Below are positions 24,777 through 35,572 of a DNA stretch of 64,000 bases, piece after piece. The notes under the pieces were generated by a model, which saw only the letters and a program-made list of their open reading frames with translations, ran no database searches and was not told the DNA's origin. Origin of the DNA: Linnemannia hyalina (Eukaryota; Mortierellomycota; Mortierellomycetes; Mortierellales; Mortierellaceae). The first letter of the stretch is position 1, and each line of letters opens with the position of its first letter. The position numbers were made by a program, and so were the translations under genes. The stretch covers positions 2,232,001-2,296,000 of the forward strand of contig JAHRHY010000001.1 in the NCBI GenBank assembly GCA_019671135.1, read 5' to 3'.

Positions 24777-27349
24777 ATGGCAACCTCGGAAAGCAGCAGG
24801 AGCACATTCAAGGCGAACAACTTCATCTCCATCCATGACCTCACCCCTGAAGGGCGCACCCTCTGGGTCTCGTCCTCCGTCACCGACTGTCTCGGCTACA
24901 CCCCTGAGGAGTTCCTGCAAGTCACCACCTACGGGATTCTCCACCCCGACGATCATGAGCCCGCTTCCGTCACCCACCGCGAACACGTCCTCAACGACAT
25001 GATCGCCACGCAGATCGTTTTGAGATTCAAGGCCAAGGACGGGTCCTATGTTGCCACCACGTCCTTCTTCTCCCTCTGCTATGACTTTATCATCAACTGC
25101 ACCACCGTCGTCGATCCAGCTGCCAGGTGTAAGTATCTCTTGTTCTTTTTCCACTTTAGGTTCACTCCAACCATTCTTCCTTTTCTGTCCTTCTTACCTC
25201 CACACACACCAACCAGGAATAACGCTCTCGCCCGACCACTCGGATACCCACTACCCTCACGCTGCCAATCAATCCCCACAAAAACATTTGTATAGGTCCC
25301 TTAGTCTCATAACACTTATCTATCACTTCCACCAACACCCTTTTTTGGTCTAACGCGTTCACACACCTTCCTTCGTTCTTATTCATTGGTTCTCTCAGAA
25401 CAAAAGCTAAAACAGAGCGGGTTTGTGCTTATAGCCGGCTTCTCAACCCAACCTTTTTTATTATTGTTCTACTACTCCTTCTCCTACACATCCATCGACA
25501 CGCACTGCACTACACACCCCAGCACTTCAATGCATTGGTGATATGAACCATATGTGCAGACGATCAGATAACGGAAAACTGCCCTCTTCCTTCCCCTTGA
25601 TCACCTCCAAGGCACAACTGATTGTCCCATTTACCCGTCCATACCTTTTGCCTTTCTTGCATTGTGAAAAACAACGGGAGGAGTCCATTGTACTTATGGA
25701 CATGCAACTCAAAACTGTGTGAGAACACACTATGGAAATATACAGAATGCTCAGCAAGCTTCACACTACAGAATGCTTTGTGGCACAAATACACAGTACA
25801 CTCACTTGCACAATGAGCCACAGAAGAAGTAGAAGAAAAAAAGGATCAAATATGCTCTTCCAACCTAACTCGAACCTGTCTTTTTTCTATTCTTCCGTCG
25901 GTATACAGTTCTAGGCATCAAGCTTCACTCCGCCGCAATGACTCGCCTGGCTGGCTCCAGAAAAGCGGTAAATTGTTGCTCTTGTTTTTCCATCTCATTT
26001 CTCCCTCTGCCTCTTGTTGGTTATGGTTTCTATTTCTTTTCCCAGTTTGCTATGTAACGACAAGTATTGAAGGAAGGAGCCTTCGCTCCTGAGAACCTCC
26101 ACAGCAGGTCTCATTCTTTTTTCATAATGATCTGCCTCCTTACTTTCACAAAATGCGTTATACCGGCATTACTTGTTTGTGTCTTGATCGCGTATCACCC
26201 AACAACCACTAACACCGCCCTTCACCCATGTGGATCAGACTTTGACATCAATTTGATATATCTGGATAGCTAACCAATGGTCACCCTTTTTGCCTTGCCA
26301 CTTGTCCATCATGCGCCTTCTACCTACAATTCGCTATCCATTTTGGCACCCGCCCACTTTTTTTATGAGTGTCTCAGGAATTCGAACGAATCCGTCGGCA
26401 CCACGAGGCATTTTCATTTCCATCTGACGCCTGGAACGTATGGAACACTGGTGAATTGGCACCAGAGGCGCGAGCCTGCATGATCCTCAATCGATTCTCT
26501 CGGGATCTTGGTGTGATGTATGCGTCCCCGTCGTGCGAGTTCATCTTGCAGGTTGACCCCGAGGAGATTGTCGGTAAGCCCTTCTTGTTGTTTATTCGAG
26601 CCGACGATCTGGCGGCGTTTGTTCAGCAGGCGGACATTGCAAAGTCGTCGACGGTGATGACGCATATGCGGTTCTGGTTCCAGTCGCCCAATTGCCCACA
26701 CGAGGTCCCCATCGAGGCCATGTTGTTTGGATGCGCGGATGGAATGGTTGCGATCCTGAGACACTCTCGGCCCTTTACCAGGAAACGGTTGATCGGGAGC
26801 ACGGAGCATTTTGAATTTGTAAGGACGAGAGGAGTATTGCCACTTTCATCCTCATTAGGATCGACCAGCAGTAGCTCTTTGCCATATGGGTCCTCTTCAG
26901 CGTCGTCGGTCAGCCCTTCGCCACCTAATGTCCATGTGCCCAACCTTGTTTCCAGACGCGATGATGACCCAAAGGATTTCCGACTGCCACGAGTAGGGAT
27001 GCGCTCGGTGCCGATGGGAAGTATCGAAAACATTCAGGGCCTTGAGCGAGATCAGAGTCGGTTCCGGCCATTGACGACTGTCCAATTGAGCGATTCGACG
27101 TTTGAGGCTTTACCTCGTGGATATCAACTTCGGGAGGTTGTTCAGATCGATTCTGATGAGGATGATGATGATGAGGGGGAGGAGGAGAGTGTGTTCCGGC
27201 AGTCGGATGATGAAGAGAGTAGTTACTACGATGATGAAGAGGACCGGTTGGAGTTTGATGATGGTGAAGATGAAGGTGGGGAGCATGAGGAAGTGTTTGA
27301 GCAGATGGAAAACTTTAGCGTCGTCCCCGCCACCCCTGAGCATTTGTAG
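24777..27349 (+). CDS. PAS-domain protein (WC-1-like PAS, no LOV motif or GATA finger seen)
   Basis: Proposed exons 24777-25128, 25909-25967 and 26378-27349 give 460 aa with frame kept at each GT-AG junction (donors GTAAGT and GTAAAT; acceptors TATACAG and TCTCAG). PAS fold 1 is residues about 12-110 (FISIHDLTPEGRTLWVSSSV, LGYTPEEFL, HPDDHEP). A second PAS-like core follows exon 3 (MYASPSCEFILQVDPEEIVG, then FIRADDLAAFVQQ). The C-terminus is serine-rich then strongly acidic (EDDDDEGEEE). The flavin-binding LOV signature with its cysteine (GRNCRFLQ type) and a GATA zinc finger are both absent, so photoreceptor or DNA-binding function is unlikely. A sensory or adaptor partner of a white-collar complex is possible. 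Introns of 780 and 410 nt are long for this window, so small extra exons cannot be excluded. Confidence 0.7.
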
Positions 27350-27596
27350 CAAACAAAAATGCGAAACATACAAGATTCAATGTCGTTTGATAGCAAATCG
27401 ATTACCGCCATCTTTCTCTTGGATACGAGTTGGGTTTCACACATTTTTATTTATTTTTTTCGTCGGTGGACCTTGAAAACTGGTATGACTTTTACTCAGC
27501 AACGAAATGAACGCCAGTTCGGCTACCACACGCACAAAAAAAAAAAAAAAAAAAAATAGGGAACAAGAAGTTTGTATAATCATTTTCGGGTGGATC

Positions 27597-27677
27597 ACTA
27601 GCTGGCTGGTAGGAGTCGTGGGATTCGTAGTTGGGCCGTTCGGGTCCTAAAGTGAGGACGCGGAGGTGAGTGATACG
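27597..27677 (-). pseudogene. Short relic of an F-box/LRR-type gene
   Basis: Read on the minus strand, about 80 nt encode ITHLRVLTLGPERPNYESHD. This matches LTHLRVLTLGTERPDYDSHD in the intact F-box gene at 28896-31022 (DNA about 29270-29350) almost residue for residue. No further coding homology was found either side, so it is a small fossil of a local duplication. Confidence 0.6.
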
Positions 27678-28320
27678 GTCGCTTTTTTTTCTTTTCTTTT
27701 CTTTTCTCTTCTTTCATGTCCATGGTGTCTTGACGACACTTGAAAACAATGCATCCATCCAGCGCCCACTTTGCGTGTCCCCATTTACCTCACCGTCCCC
27801 TTCAGCCGAAAAGAGGATAGAAAGATAAATAACGACAATGGAGGGGCCTTTCATGTGGTCTTGTTTATAATGGAGAGAGCACAGCAACTGTGCATTGCAC
27901 AATGGTCAAGGGAACTTTTCTCTTCACTAAATCATGGGGAGGGGGTGTCGAGATGAAGAAGGAGAAGGTAGGTCTACCGCCGATACGATTTATGCGACGG
28001 ATAGACAGGATGCGTTTTTGATCAATTTCCCTTTTAGACGCGAACATCCAAGACAAACGCGTTTTTATGATTAATGAGCAAATGGTGGCGGCGAATCATC
28101 GTTACTCGCCCAAAGACGGACATCAATGAGTACCCTCCACTTTTTTTTTGTTCTTCTTTCCTTCTCTCTCTCTCTCTCCCCCCGTTCCTACCATCTTTCC
28201 TCCTTTTCTTTCTTTGTCTCTTGCATCCATCGTACTGCTGCTGCTATGGAGAGACGAAACGTGGAGTTGCAGAAGAAGAGTCACCCTTGGAGGCCTACTA
28301 AGTGGATGAGCAGACAGAGT

Positions 28321-28323
<3 letters not shown>

Positions 28324-28364
<41 letters not shown>

Positions 28365-28392
28365 AAGAGAGAGAAAGAGAGAAAAAGAGAGA
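28324..28392. repeat. (GA)n microsatellite with GAAA interruptions
   Basis: About 70 nt of GAGA with periodic GAAA interruptions, followed by a short GT-rich stretch. Confidence 0.85.
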
Positions 28393-28895
28393 GTTAGTGT
28401 GTGTATGTGTGCTGGTCAGGTCGAGCAAACTACTTCAAGACCTCTCCTGGAATCCAGTACCCTTCAAGTAACGTCCAAGCACAAGTACAAGCGTGCCGGG
28501 AGTTTACTTACCAACAATACAAGCAAGCAGCTCTTTTTATTACAGTAACAGCAACAGCATCGCCAGATGGAAAATGAAGGCAGCAGCAGAGGTAAACGAC
28601 TGGACAGAGTTGGATGAGTAATACCTTGTTGTGCGTGAGGAATAGGATTTTTGGGAGTTGTTCATGGTGAGGAAGCGGCAAAAGCTGCAGGGCATGGAGC
28701 GGGGCGACGACAGCGGCAATATCGAAACGCAAGCAGCAACAACCATCCACCGAAAGATGATCAAATCGAGGATCACCGCAAGTGCATGGCTGGACTTTGA
28801 TGGCGTAAAAAATGTAACAGTGGGTAAAAGGAAGCAACAAATCAAATACATCAACAACATGTTCACAAACAATAAGGAGAACAACAAGTTTACAG

Positions 28896-31022
28896 CTATT
28901 TTTGTGGATTGGGGCAGTGGATGTCAGGTCGGTGTTTCCGAATCCACACCACATGCTCCGGCTCCGGGTCTGGGACCCGCTCTCGTATTCCCACCAGGGG
29001 CCACCCATAATCATCAATCTCGACCTCACCCTCACGATAAAACCAATCGTTGACGTTAAAACAAGTCAGCCCAACAATACTCTTCAGTTTCGGCCATTGC
29101 GCAACCATCCACTGAACTTCTGCCAATCCAATCCGATGGCCCATTTGGCCTACATTCAATTCTTCCAACTCTTTCAACCCCGCCAGTTCGTCAAGTCCGC
29201 TCTCGAGGGTTAGTTCCAGGCAGCTGTGTTGGGCTAAGGCGCTGACGATGAGGGTCTTGATCCCGTGGACGACTAGTTGGTATGAATCGTGGGAATCGTA
29301 GTCAGGGCGCTCGGTTCCTAAAGTGAGCACACGGAGGTGAGTGAGTCGGCCCAGCTGGTTCAGGACCCGGCGTTGGAGGGTGTGACTCTCGCGTTGGATG
29401 ATCTCTTGTGGTGATCCGGGGACTATTGCGGGGCCTTGTGGGTGATGTGGGATTGTGGGGCGAAGATCATGCGATCGACTATGGTAGAAGTACGTCCTAG
29501 TCACGTCTGGGCGAGGAACATTGGAGATCCTGCACTCGAACACTTCCAATTTCTCACAGGCCCAGGGAGACCTCACAGCATCCGCCGCATCAAGTTCAGG
29601 CTCGACTTCAACGTACATCCCCAGACACTCCTCAACCGCCTCAAGACTCCGGAGTCGAGGACTGGCGCAAAGGAGTTCTTGAATGGCCTTGCTTTCGATC
29701 CCACAGGCCCTCGCAAAGAAATGTTCCAGAGTCGACGCGTGTTTGGGGAGAGCCGACGAGGGGCCAATCATGTCAATGGGTGTGTTGGTCCTGGTAAAAG
29801 AGAACGGGACGGAGAACCGTGATATGGTGATGGAGGTTAACAGGCCTGCCGGAATCTCAAGTAGGATCTGTACGATCTCCGCAAGTTGACCATCAGAGAT
29901 CTCGATGCAAGGCAGGAGGTCACCGCCAGCGCTAGTGTTGCTGTTGTTACCGCTGTTGCTGGTGGAAATCCGGATCCGCTCCATTTGCCGTTGGTTCATG
30001 GACTTGATCATCTCCAGCTCAAGATCCTTCAACCTCGGGTAATCCTTCATCAGCGGCCGTGGCGCAACATCCCTTGTGGAACAAAGAGACCCCTCAACCT
30101 TCAACACCTGCTCTCTCTCTGCACGATCCTGCCGCTGATACTGCTGCTGTTGTTGTCGATGTGACGACTCGAGGGAAGGAACGTTGATGCTACACTTCGG
30201 CTTCTGCCGTTCAGCACTCAAAGTAAATTTCGCTGGATTCCCCCACCTAGAAAACGCAGTCGCCGAATAAATCTCCCTCAGCTCCAACAACATCTCTGCC
30301 GCAACCCTCACCACCGCCTCACTCTTCAAACAATGATCCGGAACAATAACAAACTCGACCCGTAGATTGCGTTCAAGTATCGTCCTCAAAATATCTATAC
30401 CCTCCATTTCCCTCCGAACCCGAGCAATCTCATGAGCGCGTTGAAGAATCATCCCATCTCGAAATCTATCCCTCTCAGCTGGTAGGGAAATCTCTTGATA
30501 TCCTAGTTCCGCCGTGGCCAGTTCCAGATCCCTTGCCTCAACAGGATACTCACTTCTATTCCTTTCTTCAAAAGTCTCCTTCGGTCTCTGGACCTGTCTC
30601 TGCCCCGCACCACCACCGAACCTGCTCCAGCCACACCTCGTCCGCATGGCCAGAGTCCTATCCTTATTCATCTGCATATAAGCCGTAGGAACTACCGGAT
30701 CATACTCCGCGTCCAACGCCACCAGATTTGTACAACTCACACCGTGTTCCACAAAAGGCGCAAGGGTATGAAGACTGAAAGTTCGCAGGACCCGGATAAG
30801 ATGACCATTCCGTGAGAGACCTCTTTGCCCTTCGGGGGATTGAAACTTTGGGATGGGGTCGTGGCGTTGGATGGTGATGGTGTGCCAAAGGTGTGGGGTG
30901 AATGTTGTGAAGAAGGATTGGGAGACGAGGCAGCAGGTTGCGAGGTCGTGTTGGGTTAAGGAGTTTGCGATGAGGTGTGTTAGTTCGGGGATGCCGAACG
31001 CCTTTGGGCTGGCGGTGGTCAT
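28896..31022 (-). CDS. F-box/LRR-type protein (F-box copy 2)
   Basis: Single exon, 708 aa, starting MTTASPKAFGIPELTHLIAN. The F-box is residues about 8-45 (LTQHDLATCCLVSQSFF), followed by TFTPHLWHTITIQRHD, as in the genes at 5828 and 31685. A low-complexity Gln/Arg/Asn stretch (about residues 285-370) separates it from a leucine-rich C-terminal half ending in SGLDELAGLKELEELNVG and HRIGLAEVQWMVAQWPKL. It is a probable substrate adaptor of an SCF ubiquitin ligase; the target is unknown. About 35-45% of positions look shared with the other two copies by eye, so it is a diverged paralogue. Confidence 0.85.
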   Translation of the reverse strand: MTTASPKAFGIPELTHLIANSLTQHDLATCCLVSQSFFTTFTPHLWHTITIQRHDPIPKFQSPEGQRGLSRNGHLIRVLRTFSLHTLAPFVEHGVSCTNLVALDAEYDPVVPTAYMQMNKDRTLAMRTRCGWSRFGGGAGQRQVQRPKETFEERNRSEYPVEARDLELATAELGYQEISLPAERDRFRDGMILQRAHEIARVRREMEGIDILRTILERNLRVEFVIVPDHCLKSEAVVRVAAEMLLELREIYSATAFSRWGNPAKFTLSAERQKPKCSINVPSLESSHRQQQQQYQRQDRAEREQVLKVEGSLCSTRDVAPRPLMKDYPRLKDLELEMIKSMNQRQMERIRISTSNSGNNSNTSAGGDLLPCIEISDGQLAEIVQILLEIPAGLLTSITISRFSVPFSFTRTNTPIDMIGPSSALPKHASTLEHFFARACGIESKAIQELLCASPRLRSLEAVEECLGMYVEVEPELDAADAVRSPWACEKLEVFECRISNVPRPDVTRTYFYHSRSHDLRPTIPHHPQGPAIVPGSPQEIIQRESHTLQRRVLNQLGRLTHLRVLTLGTERPDYDSHDSYQLVVHGIKTLIVSALAQHSCLELTLESGLDELAGLKELEELNVGQMGHRIGLAEVQWMVAQWPKLKSIVGLTCFNVNDWFYREGEVEIDDYGWPLVGIRERVPDPEPEHVVWIRKHRPDIHCPNPQK

Positions 31023-31684
31023 TGGGATGTAAAAATAGAGGATGAATGATAGAAGAGAGATATGATGTGTGGTTTTGTTTGGAATGGGAAAGTGTATGAG
31101 GTAGGGAATGAGACGAATAAGAAAAAGAAGACGAAGAAGGAGAAGGGTTTAAATAGAAAAGGCAAATAGAAAGAATGTGAAACCAGAAAGTCAATCGAGT
31201 GTGTGCTGTGTGCCTCGTTGCCACCAGTTCCTTCGAGTAAAGCCCAAACTTTAATTCATCCCGTCTTCCCTTCTCTTGCACCTCGCTTCAGATACCATCT
31301 TTTGACTGTGTTGTTGACGAGGTGGTGCCTTTGAGCTGGCGGTAGACGAAGTAAAAGATGAGGGTGTGTGAGGGAGAGAGGGAGGAATGACGTTTTGTGT
31401 TGGATAGTTTGGAATTGAAAGTGAGAAGGTGTGAGACGAGAAGATGGGCAAACGGCGTCCTTCTCCACCCTATTTCGGGGAAGCCAATGCATAGCATAGT
31501 GGGTGATGGCAAGAGAACGAAAAGGACACATCGCAAATAGAAAACACAACGAACACAACAAACAACAACAACAACACCAACACAGTACATGCGTCCTTCG
31601 CCAGTGAATGCCGAATTGTATGTTCATTCAGCATTGCAATATTAAACAGCCAAGAGGAAGAATTAAGTGACGATGATATCTGGC
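31023..31684. other. Intergenic region between two minus-strand F-box genes
   Basis: A/G-rich on the plus strand (pyrimidine-rich leader of the gene at 28896-31022 on its own strand). No gene recognised. Confidence 0.5.
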
Positions 31685-33461
31685 CTATGTTCTCGCATCC
31701 ATCTCACTCTTCATAACTCCAATACCTGGAATCCTTCCTCCGAACTCATGAATATATTCTATGTACTTTGGACCACGAATCGCCTTCAGCTTGGGCCAAT
31801 GGGCAACCATCCACTGCACCTCAGGTACGCCAATCCGATGCGCCAAAGGATTCACATCGAACACCTCCAACTCCTTGAACCCGGCCGACTCCTCAAGTCC
31901 ACTATCAAGTGAAAACACTAAGCATCCCGTCTGCATACACTCGTCAATCACCATCATCTGCATCCCCCTCATCCTCAACAGCAAACATTCGGGGTCATAC
32001 ACATTGGGAGCACCAAAGCGCAACTCGCGCAGGTAGGTTAATCTGCCTAGTTGCGCCAGGACTTGCCTCTGGACTGCATAACTCTCTAACTGGGCTGGCG
32101 ATAGCTCCTGTACTGATACCGCCGGTGGTGGGTCTTGGTCGGTATCCTGAACGGCAAAGATGTCCCTATTGCGAATGCCGTCGTCAGTGTCGTCGATAAT
32201 CAGCAAGGCTAACATCCGGCCGAGGAACGCCACCAATCGAGCATTCAAATACCTCCAGCGAACTGCTAGCCCAAGGGAGAAAAAGTCCTTGGATGCGTCG
32301 AGTTTCACCTCTGCCGTGGGTGAATTGTAGCCTTCATAGTTTTCCCCAATGGCCCTGACAATCTCCAGATTCGGACTGGAGCGCAGGATGGCGTTCAAGA
32401 TCTGCGCATCGAAGTCGTATCCAAGAACATCCAAACACTCCAACGTCGGCGCATGCTTCAGAAACGCCTCCTGGTTGATATCACCAATGTCGTAATTGCC
32501 TTCCTCCTCGTCGCCCAAAAGAAGATGGATTCCCTTCAACCCCGATGCCGCATTCAACATAAGGTTGATCCCATACGAGTCGCCACTGCGGATCTGAATG
32601 TACGGCAGACGCTCGCTTGTTGTCCTGATATCCTGGATTGCTTCCTGGTTGATTCCCGAGAACTTGTCGCGCTCAAGCTCCGCCAGTCTGGGGTACTTTT
32701 GGAGGAGTGGCGTCGAACGGAACATCATCGTCGAGAGAATCGAACCTGTGACATCTTTGAGTTCCGACAACTGAAGGGCTCCAGTCGTCGATGCCGTCGT
32801 ATTGGTGTTAAATCTCGATGTGTACCCCGGGATGTGATGACCTCAGAGTGTACTCCTTGTAGACACCCCATCGCCAAGTCTGCGAGTGCAAATACAGTTC
32901 CCTCAGCTCTAGGAGCGTTTGCGATATGGCCTTGACGAGTTCCTCGCTCTCGAAACAAAACACCGGGAGAATCAAAGACTGCAAGCCCGGATTGCGACGA
33001 ATGATCGACAGCAGCACCTTGATATTATTGGCATGTCTGACACCAATGGAGGGCCTTTCCTTGAAAGGATGCAGGAAACGATTGCCCTTGACCTGCTTCT
33101 GTCCAGCTCTAAGTGACTCTCGCCAACCTGACAACACAACTCCTTGCTCAGAGTCCAGACAGATAAGGTTGGTGCATGTCTTGCCATAGCCCAGGAACGG
33201 TTCCAGAACATCGAGGCTGTGTGCTCTGATGACTCGGATATGGCGTCCGTTGCGGAGAAGTCCTGCTTGCCCCTCGGGGGACTGGAATTTGGGGACGGAG
33301 TCGAATCGTTGGAAGGTGATTGAGTGCCAGAGGTGAGGGGTAAAGGTGTCGAAGAAGGAATGGGAGACGAGACAGCAAGTTGCGAGGTCGTGTTGATTGA
33401 GATGGTCGGCGATGTGTGCTACCAGTTCGAGGATGTCGAACACCTTTGTGCTGGCCGGCAT
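31685..33461 (-). CDS. F-box/LRR-type protein (F-box copy 3) with an internal frame break or small intron
   Basis: The start at 33461 (MPASTKVFDILELVAHIAD) matches the paralogues; the F-box (LNQHDLATCCLVSHSFF) and FTPHLWHSITFQ follow. The frame stops at 32808, while the C-terminal part continues in another frame from before 32770 to the stop at 31685, ending with the family block (GLEESAGFKELEVFDV, HRIGVPEVQWMVAHWPKL). Two readings rejoin the halves. One is a 55-nt GT-AG intron (32771-32825, donor GTACAC, acceptor TTCAG), giving 573 aa. The other is a one-base indel in the CCCGGGG run at 32825-32831. Both other full-length copies are intronless, which favours the indel; the intron's exact frame repair favours splicing. 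Confidence 0.7.
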
Positions 33462-33667
33462 GCTGTGCTTGAATGTAGAGCGGGTGATGAGTGAAAAGAA
33501 AGAGAGAGTCGAGAGTTGAGAGAAAAAAGAAAAGAAAAAAAGGACAGGAGAGAGAGCGAGAAGTGAGTGCCACTTTTGGCCACTTACCATCCACACATGA
33601 TTATTTGCATGCCAGTATCAAAGGGTCAAAAAGATACCACGGGATGGCAGGAAAGCGGTCCAAAATC

Positions 33668-33699
33668 AAAAAGACCGCTTCTCGAAGCCGTCTTTTTGT
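33668..33699. other. 32-nt near-perfect hairpin
   Basis: Arms CAAAAAGAC/GTCTTTTTG and GCTTC/GAAGC are separated only by a symmetric C-C mismatch, with a two-base loop. It lies 2 nt beyond the stop codon of the minus-strand ORF at 33702-34049. Confidence 0.7.
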
Positions 33700-33701
33700 A
33701 A

Positions 33702-34049
33702 CTAATCGACAAATACCTTAGAGAAGGAAGCACCGAAACTCCACCTCCCATCATCCTCGTCAGACACCGGTGCATACAGCACATCAAAGAACTTCTTCAC
33801 ATCCACCGCCCATCGACGATTCTGCGGTTCCTCTCGCAAGCCGGGTCGACTCCAGGTCCAGTCAAAAGGAATCCAGTCCTTGTCCCTGGCTATCTCACCA
33901 AGAGTAACACTGTAGTCGTCCGTGATCCCGAGATACTTCAAAGCGATCTTCATCGATTTCCATATCTTCTCCTTTGGTTCTTTCATCCGCCTGGTTTTGC
34001 TCCCTTCAAAGTTGCACCTTGTCAAGACCCGCGAAGGGTCATTGACCAT
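33702..34049 (-). CDS. Hypothetical protein, possibly a fragment
   Basis: 115 aa from ATG to TAG. Composition is protein-like (EPKEKIWKSMKIALKYLG, DWIPFDWTWSRPG, RRWAVDVKKFFDVLYAPV) rather than low-complexity, but no family was recognised. A GTATTT just before the stop (after FSK) could be a splice donor, so the ORF may be one exon of a longer or decayed gene. Confidence 0.35.
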   Translation of the reverse strand: MVNDPSRVLTRCNFEGSKTRRMKEPKEKIWKSMKIALKYLGITDDYSVTLGEIARDKDWIPFDWTWSRPGLREEPQNRRWAVDVKKFFDVLYAPVSDEDDGRWSFGASFSKVFVD

Positions 34050-35095
34050 TTTGCTTAACCATATTATGCTACAACAACGTTTGATGGGTGCAGGAGACTT
34101 TTTTTATTATTTTATTTTGATGAGGAGGCCAGACAGGGGAGTGACCTTTCTACTGCCATTGTCTCTTGGACTCTCATGGTCCACCTAACCCTATGCCTAG
34201 GACTCGCTTACCAAAGATCCAACACCCTATTATCCCTTAATTCGAGTCATTGATGATCTAGACACAAAACACAACTACCGATATCCCGTTGCCGTCAGAT
34301 TATCGCCTGCCTTCGTTGTCGATCCAACTGTTATTAGTCGTGAGGTTGGTCGTTGCTACTGAACCATTTTTGCTGTTGACATCCTTGGACGCGGGTCTTC
34401 CTCGAGTTTGTGCAACAACTACATCCTGCCAGTGAAGTGCCCTATAGTGTCCTGGATCAATTGCCTACAGGGAAACCCTCTTGTTGCTCTTCGACCCTCA
34501 ACTACTGCCGCCTCAAGTGTCATGTAGTGCCCCGGATCGCCACTTGCATGGCAAGAGACCAACAACCACGGCGTCCCCTCCTTTTGTTTCCTTCTCTCAG
34601 TCGACCCTCTACTCAATTGTATCTTGGTGCCTTTGTCGCCTGCAAGCCCTCGTTCACCCACAACCTGGACCAGTGATGAGATATCCTTTCCCACTAAAAA
34701 GGGTTGTTCAGATGTGCGAATGAGTTGGGCCTGATTACATTTCCCCCAGTGTTGCTGTTGTTCCTTGTTGGCATCAGGCGTCAGGTTCCCCCTCTGTCTG
34801 GAGGTGGTGTGTTGCAGAATGAATATTGTCCTTTGTCCTTGATGTTCATACTGATCCAGCCTTAGTTGACGCTGACGTTGAAAGATGAATGAAGAGGGAA
34901 GGGGCAGAGGTGGAAAAAGAGAAAGAGTGGGGCTCCTACATCCGTGGAAGCCAGTTTTTTTTTCTTTATACCAAAAACCCTTAAGAAAACCCCTAAAGAA
35001 TCGCGTTGTGTGCAAAGATCTGGTCGGGACATTAGGGATTTCCCTTTTTATCTTTTGTGGCGTGAGACCTGAATCATGGCTACTGATACGAGCTT
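34050..35095. other. Accessory intergenic DNA
   Basis: No gene recognised. A 241-residue minus-strand ORF (34419-35144) begins in pseudogene sequence and has no recognisable domain. Confidence 0.4.
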
Positions 35096-35213
35096 GAGCG
35101 AGCTCACAGATCGGCGATCTTGACGCGTTGTATCCTCCCTGCAAAAGCCGATCATACGTCCTCGCAATAACATATAGCCCACCTTCTCTGCAAACTTGAT
35201 CTCACCACTCTTG

Positions 35214-35245
<32 letters not shown>

Positions 35246-35572
35246 CTTACTTCCTTTCAGAACGACTCCCATTGGTCATAGTATTCATAGACCATGTATC
35301 GCAGCTGCTCCATCAGGATATGGATCAGATTCTTGGGATCAACTAATTCTTGGCCTTGATGCATCGCCAAGGCGCCAACGGAGATGATCCGGTCATGGGT
35401 GTTGAGCAAGTCCAAGGCGACCTCGACAGTGTCGTCAAAGACTAGATCGTAGTAGATGTCAAGTCCTTGGGGCACCAATTCTTTCAATCCCTGGGCGTCT
35501 GTCCTGGGTCTCGTAGTTGAAGGCGGCGTCGAATCCGAGCTCGTTCTCCAAGTAATGGTGATCTAACGACAG
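35096..35572 (-). pseudogene. Decayed copy of the NADP-dependent alkenal reductase-like gene
   Basis: On the minus strand the segments read ENELGFDAAFNYETQ, then after a frame change VPQGLDIYYDLVFDDTVEVA, VDPKNLIHILMEQLR and YDQWESF, then VKSGEIKFAEKVG and finally LQGGYNASRSPICEL. These correspond in order to the last exon of the intact gene at 36946-38170. Damage includes frame changes, a TGA where the intact copy has the tryptophan of FWKEV, and a run of 29 C (35217-35245) where the intact copy has a short TCCCTTGG. The copy lacks the first two exons. It lies in opposite orientation, about 1.4 kb away. Confidence 0.85.
35217..35245. repeat. 29-nt homopolymer G/C run
   Basis: Uninterrupted G on the plus strand, the longest such run in the window. 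It sits inside the reductase pseudogene. Confidence 0.9.

Larger units (their letters stand above)
27350..28895. other. Intergenic region with microsatellite and an F-box gene fossil
   Basis: Contains an A run (about 27537-27556), the F-box relic described at 27597-27677, CT-rich DNA (about 28140-28220) and a (GA)n tract (28324-28392). Nothing else was recognised. Confidence 0.55.

Noticed and set aside
28123..28548. ORFs across the (GA)n microsatellite
   Set aside because: The peptides are Ser/Leu or Arg/Glu repeats produced by the dinucleotide repeat.
34419..35144. 241-residue minus-strand ORF
   Set aside because: It starts inside the reductase pseudogene and continues through unrelated DNA with no recognisable protein character.
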